From Candidatus Iainarchaeum sp. (GTDB taxonomy: Archaea; Iainarchaeota; Iainarchaeia; Iainarchaeales; UBA10219), in assembly GCA_018304425.1 (NCBI GenBank), contig JAGVWE010000007.1, forward strand, positions 1 to 64,000: 64,000 nucleotides of DNA, read 5' to 3'. This document shows, in pieces, positions 41,272 to 48,315 of the stretch. The position numbers and the translations under genes are program-made. A model generated the notes under the pieces. The model was not told where the DNA came from. It did no database searches and worked only from the letters and a program-made list of their open reading frames with translations. Each line of letters opens with the position of its first letter. The stretch's first letter is position 1.

Positions 41272-41918
41272 ATGGCGAAACCAGGTGCATCGGCCGAAGA
41301 CGGGGGCGGCAGCACTTCCACGGGCATCCAAGAATTGGCACCTTTCTGGGGGGCGGTTTCCCCAAGGGAGCCGTGGTCCTCGTGGCCGGTTCCTCGGGCA
41401 GCGGCAAGACCATTTTCTCGTTCAACTGGCTGTTCGACGGCGCCCGCAAGGGCGAGAACGGCGTCTACGTCACCTTCACCGAGCCCCTGTTCAAGTCCGT
41501 GAAAAACCTGGAAGTCATGGACTTCTACGACCGCAAGCTCATCGAAGACGAGACCATCAAGATCCTGGACATCCGCGACCTCTACGCCGAGCAAGGCTTC
41601 GACGCCCAGCGCATCCTGGACACCGTGGAACGGCAGGTCAAGGAAACCAACGCCAAACGCCTCTGCATCGATTCCGTGACCGCGATCGCCTACAACCTGG
41701 ACGACAAGGCGAAGACCCGGAAATTCATTTTCGTGGACTCGCTGTCCACGATGCTGATTTACAACCGGCCGGACGTCTTCGCGCGGTTCATCCACAGCGT
41801 GCTCGTGAAAATCCGGCTGAACTCCATCAGCGGCCTGCTGTTGTTCATTGAAACGCAGGCGGACCGGGAAGTCCGCGCCGAAATCGCACAGTTGTGCGAC
41901 AAGGTCCTGCGGGTCTAG
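41272..41918 (+). pseudogene. KaiC/RadA-like ATPase with apparent one-base frameshift
   Basis: A TATA-like ATATTTAAAT (41221-41231) precedes ATG 41272, which reads MAKPGASAEDGGGSTSTGIQ, the usual STGI-type opening. That frame then diverges, while the next frame carries LGGGFPKGAVVLVAGSSG with Walker A GSSGSGKT, Walker B-like KFIFVDSLSTML and the rest. Inserting one A near 41338 restores STGIQELDTFLGGGFPKG, the canonical family sequence. At about 215 residues it is a single-domain member. Single-domain KaiC-like ATPases occur in many archaea, with roles in signalling or recombination. Confidence 0.7.
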
Positions 41919-41924
41919 GGGCTT

Positions 41925-42317
41925 TCACCAGCCGTCTGTTTTGAGGTTTTTCACGCGGTCGAAATGTTTGCGGTTGTTGGTGACCAAGATGGCCTCATGG
42001 CATACTGCGATGGCCGCAATCATGAGGTCCAGTACTTCGAGGCGGTTCCCCTTGCGGATGAATTCTGCGTCGAGTAGGGCGACCTGTTCGGCGGCATCAA
42101 CTTCGAAGGGAAGCGGTTGTAGCGAGGCCAGGAATTTCCTCGCAAGGTCGAGGCTGGCAGGCGTGCCATACAGCCGCTCTCCAACCAGCACTTCGTATAT
42201 GTTGATGCAGGTAGTGGCGATTTCCTTGTCCTGCTCCGGTAGTTGCCGTAATTTTGCGGTCGCAGCCTCTTTTCCGCGAAGATAGGCGATGATGCAATCG
42301 GAGTCAAGGATTATCAT
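41925..42317 (-). CDS. VapC-type PIN toxin
   Basis: 130 residues. PIN acidic residues lie in IILDSDCIIAYLRG (Asp about 4 and 6), INIYEVLVGE (Glu about 39), LDLMIAAIAV (Asp about 99) and the last strand ILVTNNRKHFDRV. Its start overlaps the antitoxin gene by 14 bases. The 3' end lies 6 bases from the convergent KaiC-like gene. No tail fragment follows it, unlike the VapC genes further right. Confidence 0.85.
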   Translation of the reverse strand: MIILDSDCIIAYLRGKEAATAKLRQLPEQDKEIATTCINIYEVLVGERLYGTPASLDLARKFLASLQPLPFEVDAAEQVALLDAEFIRKGNRLEVLDLMIAAIAVCHEAILVTNNRKHFDRVKNLKTDGW

Positions 42318-42555
42318 GCATTCTCGCCTGTCGTTTCCAGAATGATGCCGTCGAGTCTTTCCTCAGTCGCCTGTACAAGGCCAGCCGCTTTTCGGCTTCC
42401 TCATCGGTCATCGGGATGCTGCCGAAATACTTCATGAGGTCGGGTTGTTCCTTTTCCGCCAGCCGCTCGAGCAGGTCGCTGAAGCTCTCGCCTTCGTGCT
42501 TGGCCCTGATGAGCTTCTCATAGACCTTGCCCTTGATGGTAAGGGTTTTGAAGAC
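42304..42555 (-). CDS. VapB-type antitoxin
   Basis: 83 residues from ATG 42555 (MVFKTLTIKGKVYEKLIRAK). The N-terminal strand and helices fit an AbrB- or RHH-like dimer (TLTIKGKVYEKL, then ESFSDLLERLAEKEQ), and the C-terminal part is a charged toxin-binding tail. Earlier in-frame ATGs (42576 and beyond) lie within or before the operator, so 42555 is preferred. Confidence 0.75.
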   Translation of the reverse strand, partial: VFKTLTIKGKVYEKLIRAKHEGESFSDLLERLAEKEQPDLMKYFGSIPMTDEEAEKRLALYRRLRKDSTASFWKRQARMHDNP

Positions 42556-42560
42556 CATGC

Positions 42561-42580
42561 TATGTTTAAGGTTAAACATA
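42561..42580 (-). promoter_or_regulatory. 9-bp inverted repeat operator of the leftward VapBC pair
   Basis: TATGTTTAA (42561-42569), GG, TTAAACATA (42572-42580) is a perfect palindrome 5 bases before the antitoxin start, next to a TATA-like ATTAAATATA on the gene strand. It fits autoregulation by the antitoxin. Confidence 0.65.
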
Positions 42581-42669
42581 TATTTAATCCTTGCTTCCAT
42601 CCTTTTAAGCAACAAACTATTTTTAAGGCAATTGTCGTAATATTGGTGTGTTCGGAGAGTAGATTAATA

Positions 42670-42699
42670 TAGCCATAAAGCAATATAGCTATATGGCTA
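42670..42699 (+). promoter_or_regulatory. 8-bp inverted repeat overlapping the start of the rightward VapB
   Basis: TAGCCATA (42670-42677) and TATGGCTA (42692-42699) are exact inverted copies; the right arm contains the ATG at 42693. Inside it ATATAGCTATAT is itself palindromic. A likely self-operator. Confidence 0.55.
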
Positions 42700-42941
42700 C
42701 AACTACGTTGCGGGTGCAACTGCCGGAGGAAAAAGCCAGAAAGGTGCGGGAGCAAGCCATGAAACGCTTCGGTTATTCGAAAGGGGCCATCAGCAAGGCG
42801 CTCAATGTGGCCTTGGATGAATGGTTGGGGAAGGCGAAACCAGCCAAACCGCCTATCACGGCCAAGGACTTGTTAGGGCGGCTGAGTGGCGTAAAGGAGT
42901 CCTCCGTGGAACTCCAGCACAAGGCTCGTGACTATTGGTAG
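42693..42941 (+). CDS. VapB-type antitoxin (RHH)
   Basis: 82 residues. The opening strand and helix ATTTLRVQLPEEKARKVREQ and YSKGAISKALNVALDEWLG form a ribbon-helix-helix domain; the C-terminal AKDLLGRLSGVKESSVEL would bind the PIN partner. It ends 8 bases before the PIN gene. It is divergent from another VapBC pair, with 137 bases between the two starts holding both operators. Confidence 0.75.
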   Translation: MATTTLRVQLPEEKARKVREQAMKRFGYSKGAISKALNVALDEWLGKAKPAKPPITAKDLLGRLSGVKESSVELQHKARDYW

Positions 42942-42949
42942 GCTGTGCC

Positions 42950-43354
42950 ATGTATTTGCTGGACACCAACATTTTTTTGGAAATCCTCCTCGATGGCGCA
43001 CGCGCCACCGAATGCCTGCGCCTGCTCTCCCTTTTGCAGGGCGAACGGCTGTCTGCGGTTGTTTCGAAGTTCGCGGTTTATTCGATTTGCCTGATTCTTT
43101 TCAGGAAAAAACAACCCGATCTGGCCCGGGATTTCCTGGCCTATCTGGATTCCCTTCCAACCCTGCAAATCCATGGGACCTCCCTTGAGGAGGATGCCGA
43201 AGCCTTCGCCAGCGCGGAGAAATTTGGCCTTGACTTTGACGACGGCCTGCAGTTTACGGTTGCCAAGCGCTTGAGCGTGGAAGCCATCGTCTCCTTTGAC
43301 CGGGACTTCGACAAGACCCCCTTGAAGCGCCTGGAGCCAAGTCAAATCCTTTGA
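42950..43354 (+). CDS. VapC-type PIN toxin
   Basis: 134 residues from ATG 42950 (MYLLDTNIFLEILLDG). PIN residues: Asp in LLDTN (about 5), Asp in LDFDDGLQ (about 93-94), Asp in VSFDRDFDKTP (about 117-120). The Glu usually in the second helix position is weak (AVYSICLILF), as in a subset of PIN proteins. A predicted Mg-dependent RNase. It follows its antitoxin by 8 bases. Confidence 0.75.
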   Translation: MYLLDTNIFLEILLDGARATECLRLLSLLQGERLSAVVSKFAVYSICLILFRKKQPDLARDFLAYLDSLPTLQIHGTSLEEDAEAFASAEKFGLDFDDGLQFTVAKRLSVEAIVSFDRDFDKTPLKRLEPSQIL

Positions 43355-43368
43355 CGAGAACCGCTGTT

Positions 43369-43533
43369 TCACTCGGCTTCCGTTTCCTGTCGTCTGACCC
43401 GAAGGAAGATGCCCGCCGCAATCAGGGCCGCGAGCGCCATCGTGAGTTCGTCGTACTCGGGGATGACGTTGAGGGTGTTGCGGCTGCCGAAGGCGCTGGT
43501 CGTGGTTGGACGGGAAAACCGCTCGTTTCCCAT
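43369..43533 (-). pseudogene. PEY-type C-terminal tail fragment A
   Basis: In minus frame it reads MGNERFSRPTTTSAFGSRNT, then LNVIPEYDELTMALAALIAA, then GIFLRVRRQETEAE. The last 40 residues match the end of the large surface protein at 48316-52128 almost exactly (NTLNVIPEYDEITMALAALI there). Only the sorting-signal end exists here, so it is best read as a remnant of a lost surface-protein gene or a recombined tail. It overlaps the 3' end of the VapC copy in another frame. An ATG at 43533 keeps a 54-residue open frame, so translation as a small membrane peptide cannot be excluded. Confidence 0.7.
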
Positions 43534-43952
43534 ATCGTCAGTAAAACATTTGGCGGTGAAATATGACAGTCGAATATTCTGTTGAGCCCTGGTACGCGCT
43601 TGAAATGCCTGGCGTTCCCGGTCAACAGGGTTTCCCGGGCTTGGAGGGCAATGGCCGCAATCATGCAGTCCTGTGGTTCGATGGGTTGGCCGGTTTGCCA
43701 GAGTCCTTGCTGGATTTCGCCTGCCTCGTTTGCGGCTTGGGCATCCAATGGCAGGGCAGGCAGGGAGGAAAAGAGTTCGCGGACGCGTTGCCTTTCTTCT
43801 TTTCCGGCGCGGTGGAGGCTTTGAATGACTTCAAACACGGTGATAGCCGTCGTCAGCAACGGTTCGCCTTTTCGCTTCAACTCCTCCGCCTTGGCGGCCG
43901 CACCCTTTTCTCCCCTGATAAGGTCAATGACGTAGCTGGTGTCAAGAATCAT
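43422..43952 (-). CDS. VapC-type PIN toxin, copy 1, with altered C-terminus
   Basis: From ATG 43952 (MILDTSYVIDLIRGEKG). Asp about 4, Glu in TVFEVIQS (about 41), Asp in EPQDCMIAAIAL (about 96) and the ending LLTGNARHFKRVPGL give a full PIN domain by about residue 125. The remaining 50 residues (from SPPNVLLTIWETSG) are the surface-protein tail DNA read out of frame, so the natural C-terminus was replaced when the module joined the tail. It overlaps the antitoxin gene by 4 bases. A second copy lies at 45751-46326. Confidence 0.75.
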   Translation of the reverse strand: MILDTSYVIDLIRGEKGAAAKAEELKRKGEPLLTTAITVFEVIQSLHRAGKEERQRVRELFSSLPALPLDAQAANEAGEIQQGLWQTGQPIEPQDCMIAAIALQARETLLTGNARHFKRVPGLNRIFDCHISPPNVLLTIWETSGFPVQPRPAPSAAATPSTSSPSTTNSRWRSRP

Positions 43953-44182
43953 GGACGGAAGCCTTCCATGAGGGCGCGACTCCGCGCCAGGCCGGTGGCT
44001 CTCGACGCTTGCACGGCTTCCTCCACCGTTGCCGTGGTCTTCTTGGACAGTATGCCCGCGAATTTCGTCAAATCCGTTTTGTTGGTGAGCCTGCAAATCA
44101 CTTGGCTGAAGCTCTCCCGCGCTTTTTTGCTGGAGGCCAGGCGCTTATAGGCGTCCACCGTAATCGAAATCGTTTTCGTTGC
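43949..44182 (-). CDS. VapB-type antitoxin, copy 1
   Basis: About 77 residues from TTG 44182, read ATKTISITVDAYKRLASSKK; longer in-frame starts would pass through the promoter repeats. The N-terminal strand-helix pattern (TKTISITVDAYKRLAS, then FSQVICRL) is that of AbrB/RHH-type VapB, and the C-terminal AVQASRATGLARSRALMEG would bind VapC. Upstream on this strand are a TATA-like CTTAAATAC and the repeated ACATAC steps 44204-44219. Confidence 0.65.
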   Translation of the reverse strand, partial: ATKTISITVDAYKRLASSKKARESFSQVICRLTNKTDLTKFAGILSKKTTATVEEAVQASRATGLARSRALMEGFRP

Positions 44183-44261
44183 CAATCTCCCACCTACACA
44201 TACATACACATACGTGTATTTAAGGCTTTGGCTGGAAAAGTGGTCGCCCTCGTTTATGCCA

Positions 44262-44366
44262 TTAAACGGTTTTCCCGCGTTCCATGCGCCTAATCCATCC
44301 GAAGGCGAGCGCGGCCAGTAGTACGGTCAAGGCCAGCGTGTAGTCCTCGTATTCTGGGTTCACCTC
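44262..44366 (-). pseudogene. PEY-type C-terminal tail fragment C
   Basis: In minus frame it encodes EVNPEYEDYTLALTVLLAAL then AFGWIRRMERGKTV and a stop at 44262. It has the same three parts as the other tails (PEY, hydrophobic helix, arginines) but is diverged in sequence. It begins 2 bases after the AbiEii stop and extends out of frame from it, with no start of its own. Read as another truncated surface-protein end. Confidence 0.6.
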
Positions 44367-44368
44367 GG

Positions 44369-45148
44369 TTAATGCTTTTTCAGCCCATTTTTTTGAATCC
44401 GTTCTTCAATTTCTTTTTTCACTTGGGGAAAGGAAGGCAGCGGGCCGCCAACCAGCCCACCCAAGTCCCGTTCCCAACTGCCTTTTTTTTCGTCCACTTT
44501 GGCCCAGAAACCGTCTGGCGTGAACCGGAGCCCGGCATGCGCCATTTTCCTGCTTATGAGCCCCGGTTCGGCGGGCACGCCTCTTCGTTTCAGCAGGTGC
44601 CAGAGGTCGTAGACGTCCCTGGCCTTGTTTCTTTCATGGATTGCCCTGATTTTTTCGGCAAGGATTTCTTTTTCGTCCATGGCAAACAGATTGAATGGCC
44701 GGATCTCCCGATAAATCGGGGCATACGGAAACGTTTGAACGGGCAGCAGCACGCGTTCCCTCAAGCTGATGTTGACGGCAAGGGAGGTTAGGCTTTCCTT
44801 GCTGCCGTCGTAAAGCGGCCCCCTTGCCTGCACGTAAACGTTTGTGCTCCTTTCAAACGCTTCCACGGTTGCCTTCGCCTTTACGTCCAGCAAGCTGAAA
44901 AGGCCGGGTAACCGCGTAAAGAAATTTTTTGGCTTGAAGCCTTTTCCAGCCGTGAAGTCGAGGTCTTCGCTGAAACGGTCCAACTTGTACGCCTTGTATA
45001 GGCAGGTTCCGCCTTTAAAGACGAGCTTGCTCCCGAACTCCCGGTAAATGTTTATCAAGGCCAGGTCCTGCAGGTAATCCAATTCCGTGAGCCGGAGGCT
45101 GAGGCCCTTGAATTTTGCGACGGCCTGCAGTTCTTCACGCTTGAGCAT
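44369..45148 (-). CDS. AbiEii/DUF1814-type nucleotidyltransferase toxin
   Basis: 259 residues. GSKLVFKGGTCLYKAYKLDR then FSEDLDF (about 39-66) are the GG/T-S and DxD-like motifs of the family; ILAEKIRAIHERNKARDVYD (about 160-179) is the conserved C-terminal region. Predicted to nucleotidylate tRNA or a similar target. It overlaps its antitoxin gene by 14 bases. A surface-protein tail fragment lies directly after its stop. Confidence 0.85.
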   Translation of the reverse strand: MLKREELQAVAKFKGLSLRLTELDYLQDLALINIYREFGSKLVFKGGTCLYKAYKLDRFSEDLDFTAGKGFKPKNFFTRLPGLFSLLDVKAKATVEAFERSTNVYVQARGPLYDGSKESLTSLAVNISLRERVLLPVQTFPYAPIYREIRPFNLFAMDEKEILAEKIRAIHERNKARDVYDLWHLLKRRGVPAEPGLISRKMAHAGLRFTPDGFWAKVDEKKGSWERDLGGLVGGPLPSFPQVKKEIEERIQKNGLKKH

Positions 45149-45722
45149 GCAGCGCCTCCCGCAATTTTTTGGCCCAGCCCCTCGCCTTTTTCGCGTGAAG
45201 CAAAAGCCTGTCCCTGTTGATTTTCCGCTTGTTGTTTTTTATGATGTCCACGGCCTCGGCCAAAGACATTTTCCTGGTCGCCAAGGCGTCCACGATTGCT
45301 TTTTCTTTCTCGGCCAAGAAGATTTCCCGGCCCTGGTAGGTCGTCCGCTGGAAGCCGGTGAAGGCGGTTTCCTTGATTTTGATGAATTCAATCCGGGCGT
45401 TCCCATAGGAAACGATTTTTTTCTTCCTCTTCCGGGTCGTGATTACATGGATGGTGAACGGCAGTTGCTCCGTCAATTTATGGTAGTTTAACGCCGCCCA
45501 GCACGAGATATAACTTGGCCAGACGATCCATGACGCCACGAGGAATGAATCCGTTTCCAGCGTGTACTTGCCCTTCTCGATTTCGTGGAGGACGCCCGCC
45601 TTTTTCAGCCGGTGTGCGACGAGGTACGCGTAATCAATGCCTTTATGGAGCGTGTCGGCGAGGTCCCTGGCCGTAAAAACCGGGTACGGCTTTAATGCCT
45701 CCAGCTCCTTCTTTTTTATCAT
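45135..45722 (-). CDS. AbiEi-type antitoxin regulator
   Basis: 195 residues. The N-terminal winged helix is at about 10-65 (FTARDLADTLHKGIDYAYLV, LKKAGVLHEIEKGKYTL), followed by the AbiEi C-terminal domain (IVWPSYISCWAALNYHKLTE, QLPFTIHVITTRKRKKKIVS). It pairs with the nucleotidyltransferase by overlap. A short inverted repeat, TATCA-AAAC-TGATA (45734-45747), lies just upstream and may be its operator. Confidence 0.85.
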   Translation of the reverse strand: MIKKKELEALKPYPVFTARDLADTLHKGIDYAYLVAHRLKKAGVLHEIEKGKYTLETDSFLVASWIVWPSYISCWAALNYHKLTEQLPFTIHVITTRKRKKKIVSYGNARIEFIKIKETAFTGFQRTTYQGREIFLAEKEKAIVDALATRKMSLAEAVDIIKNNKRKINRDRLLLHAKKARGWAKKLREALHAQA

Positions 45723-45750
45723 TCCACCAACCTTATCAAAACTGATATGA

Positions 45751-46326
45751 TTAGCCGCCCAACAATTTATAAGGCTTTTCGCTGGTGTTGCCGCCTAATC
45801 CCTGCAAACGCCATGGCCGCCAGGATAACGGCCAGCGCCATCGTGAGTTCGTCGTATTCGGGGATGACGTTGAGCGTGTTGTGGCTGCCGAAGGCGCTGG
45901 TCGTGGTTGGACGGGAAAACCGCTCGTTTCCCATATCGTCAGTAAAACATTTGGCGGTGAAATATGACAGTCGAATATTCTCTTGGCGTTCCTGGTCAAC
46001 AGGATTTCACGGGCTTGAAGGGCAATGGCCGCAATCATGCAGTCTTGTGGTTCGATGGGTTGGCCGCTTTGCCAGAGCCCTTGCTGGATTTCGCCTGCCT
46101 CATTCGCGGCTTGGGCATCCAATGGCAGGGCGGGCAGCGAGGAAAAAAGTTCTTGGACGCGTTGTTTTTCTTCTTTTCGGGCACGGTGCAGGCTTTGAAC
46201 TACTTCGAACACCGTGACGGCCGTCGTCAGCAACGGTTCGCCTTTCTTCTTCAATTCCTCGGCTTTGGTGACCGCACCCTTTTCCCCCCGAATCAGGTCA
46301 ATGACATAGGTGGTGTCAAGAATCAT
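45751..46326 (-). CDS. VapC-type PIN toxin, copy 2, with altered C-terminus
   Basis: From ATG 46326 (MILDTTYVIDLIRGEKG). It is very similar to copy 1 up to LLTRNAKRIFDCHISPPNVL. Compared with copy 1 it lacks about 9 residues (HFKRVPGLN), so the last PIN strand is damaged and activity is doubtful. As in copy 1 the C-terminal 60 residues are tail DNA read out of frame. The start overlaps the antitoxin gene by 4 bases. Confidence 0.7.
   Translation of the reverse strand: MILDTTYVIDLIRGEKGAVTKAEELKKKGEPLLTTAVTVFEVVQSLHRARKEEKQRVQELFSSLPALPLDAQAANEAGEIQQGLWQSGQPIEPQDCMIAAIALQAREILLTRNAKRIFDCHISPPNVLLTIWETSGFPVQPRPAPSAATTRSTSSPNTTNSRWRWPLSWRPWRLQGLGGNTSEKPYKLLGG
45767..45934 (-). pseudogene. PEY-type C-terminal tail fragment B
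   Basis: Same layout as fragment A: MGNERFSRPTTTSAFGSHNT, LNVIPEYDELTMALAVILAA, then MAFAGIRRQHQRKAL and a stop at 45767. The first 45 residues match fragment A closely; the last 20 differ, so the helix and basic end were diversified or exchanged. It overlaps the VapC copy 2 reading frame. Its end lies 45 bases upstream of the AbiE antitoxin start. Confidence 0.7.
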
Positions 46327-46559
46327 TGTTGGAGGCCTTCCATTAGGGCGCGACTGCGTGCCAGGCCGGCAGCCCTTGACGCTTGCACGGCCTTTTCCAT
46401 GGTGGCCGCGGTTTTCTTGGACAAGATGCCCGCGAATTTCGTCAAATCCGTTTTGTTGGTGAGCCTGCAAATGACTTGGCTGAAGCTTTCCCGTTCCATT
46501 TTACTAGAAGCCAGGCGCTTGTAGGCGTCCACCGTAATCGAAATGGTTTTCGTCGCCAA
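46323..46559 (-). CDS. VapB-type antitoxin, copy 2
   Basis: About 78 residues read ATKTISITVDAYKRLASSKM, nearly the same as copy 1; TTG 46559 corresponds to the copy 1 start, with GTG 46568 as an alternative. The upstream CCTACACATACATACACATA promoter stretch is identical to copy 1 over about 35 bases, marking the right edge of the duplicated segment near 46600. Confidence 0.65.
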   Translation of the reverse strand: MATKTISITVDAYKRLASSKMERESFSQVICRLTNKTDLTKFAGILSKKTAATMEKAVQASRAAGLARSRALMEGLQQ

Positions 46560-46650
46560 AGCTATCACCTACACATACATACACATACGTGTATTTAAGG
46601 ATTTGGTTGAAACCGCCTTCTCTGCCCAGTCTGCCCGGTTTGCCCAGGCC

Positions 46651-46896
46651 TCACCGGTCTTTCCCGCGTTCCCTGCGCCGGATGTGCGCGAACGCCATCG
46701 CCACCAGGGCCACGGCTAGCAGCAGGGTTAGGTCATCGTACTCGGGGATGACGTTGAGGGTGTTGGGGCTGCAGGCGCTCGTCGTGGTGTAGAGGTCGTC
46801 GGCCACCACGCGGATGTAATAGTCGCCGCTGGTGATGTCGCAGTTCCAGGCGTACACGCAGTTGATGTCTTGAGGTCGCAGACGGGTGGAGACCAT
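46651..46896 (-). pseudogene. PEY-type C-terminal tail fragment D (longest)
   Basis: 81 open codons: INCVYAWNCDITSGDYYIRV, then ADDLYTTTSACSPNTLNVIP and EYDDLTLLLAVALVAMAFAH with RRRERGKDR. Its first part matches the end of the last Ig-like domain of the surface protein (CLYSWTCDVTIGNYYLRVEA) and the rest is the PEY tail. It is clearly the 3' end of a lost or truncated paralogue. It begins exactly at the 3' end of the DUF234-type ATPase gene. Confidence 0.75.
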
Positions 46897-48272
46897 CAGC
46901 CGAATGTTTCTTCAAGATCCTTCAAGTCATAGAGGTCGGCGTTTTTTTCGTCGATCTTTTTTTCCTTGAATGATTTCGCGAATAGGCAATACCGTTCCGT
47001 TCTGTGCTCTTTGAACCAGCTTACTTTTTCCGCTTTTTGTTTGAGTTTTCGCAGCAGGCTCTCGGCATCGACTTTTTCTTTCCACTTGCATTCGCAGAAG
47101 AGTGCGCTTTTTTTTGCCTTGCTAAGGCCCACGATGTCTATTTCTTCGCCTTTATCCCACCAGCTGCCGATGAGGTAGTCCTTGAAGGCGGCATTTTTGG
47201 ACAGCCGGTCTCGGCACACCTCTTCGAACCCTTTGCCGATGAAGGCGTTCAGTTCGGGCTCTATTTTCTCGTTTAAGAGGTTTTTCTGCTTGCGTTGTTC
47301 TACGTAATCCATGTTTTCAAACACGAAGCGGAACCAGAAGCGGAAGAAAGGGTCTTTCAGTTTGTAGATGCCTTTCCTCGATTTTTCCTTTCGCTCAGTA
47401 ATGGGCACGGCACGCTCGACGAGGTCAAGGTCAATCAATACGCCAAGGTATTTGTTTACGGTGCCTTTTTCCAGGCCCGTGTCGTTGACGATGCGCCCGA
47501 TGCCGGTGTTGCCCTTTGCGATGGCGGCCACGATGGAAAAATAGTTTCTCGGCTCGTCCAGTTCCTCCCGCAGCACGAACATCGGGTCCCGGAACAGGAA
47601 GGACTGCTTTTCCAGGATTTTTTCCCCGATATTGGAAACCAGCGTTTTCGTGTAATCAAATTCAAGCAGGTAGGCAGGGGTGCCACCGAGCACCGCGTAG
47701 TAACTGATTTGTTTTTTGATGTCCATCGTTTTCGGGAAGAAATGGCGGGCTTCGCTGAAATCAAGGGGGTCAAGCTTCATTTGATGTGTTCGCCTCCCGT
47801 AGAGGGGACTCTTATAGCCGAGGAGTTTTTCCATCATGGAGACGCTGGAGCCGCATAAGACGAAGAGGCAGGGCATGTGTTGGAGTGCCTTATCCCAGTG
47901 GTCTTGCAGAATGGAGGGCAGCGAGGGGTTAGCTTGTACGAAGTAAGGGAACTCGTCCAGGAATACGGCGAACGGTTTTTGCTTCAGTTTTTCGGCGAAG
48001 TAGGAGAAAACGGAGTCGAAGTTGCCAAAGGGCCTTGAATTCAGTTGTTCATCGTTGAAAAACTCGGCGCAGGCCCTGCTGATATGCTCCAATTGCTTGT
48101 GTTCGGATTCCTGCCGGCCCAGCAGGTAAACAGCGGGATGATTTTTTGTGAATTCCCTTAGTAACTCGGTTTTGCCGATTCTACGTCTGCCGTATACTAC
48201 GGCTAGCACTGGCTTTTTTGCCGACCAAAGCGTTTCAAGCAACTGTAGTTCCTTCACCCGGTTGTAAAACAT
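46896..48272 (-). CDS. Archaeal AAA+ ATPase with DUF234-type nuclease-like domain
   Basis: 458 residues. Walker A is VVYGRRRIGKTELLREF (about 25-41), Walker B AVFLDEFPYF (about 101-110) and sensor-like VLCGSSVSMMEK (about 138-149). A winged helix follows (GIGRIVNDTGLEKGTVNKYL), and the C-terminal DUF234 region has EEIDIVGLSKAKKSALFCEC (about 381-400), a restriction-endonuclease-like D-(E)xK pattern. These ATPases are abundant in archaea, often mobile, and of uncertain function. It lies 43 bases after the surface-protein gene, and tail fragment D follows it directly. Confidence 0.8.
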   Translation of the reverse strand: MFYNRVKELQLLETLWSAKKPVLAVVYGRRRIGKTELLREFTKNHPAVYLLGRQESEHKQLEHISRACAEFFNDEQLNSRPFGNFDSVFSYFAEKLKQKPFAVFLDEFPYFVQANPSLPSILQDHWDKALQHMPCLFVLCGSSVSMMEKLLGYKSPLYGRRTHQMKLDPLDFSEARHFFPKTMDIKKQISYYAVLGGTPAYLLEFDYTKTLVSNIGEKILEKQSFLFRDPMFVLREELDEPRNYFSIVAAIAKGNTGIGRIVNDTGLEKGTVNKYLGVLIDLDLVERAVPITERKEKSRKGIYKLKDPFFRFWFRFVFENMDYVEQRKQKNLLNEKIEPELNAFIGKGFEEVCRDRLSKNAAFKDYLIGSWWDKGEEIDIVGLSKAKKSALFCECKWKEKVDAESLLRKLKQKAEKVSWFKEHRTERYCLFAKSFKEKKIDEKNADLYDLKDLEETFG

Positions 48273-48315
48273 AGTAAACTCTAAAGTATACTACTTATGA
48301 GAATACTATTTAAAC

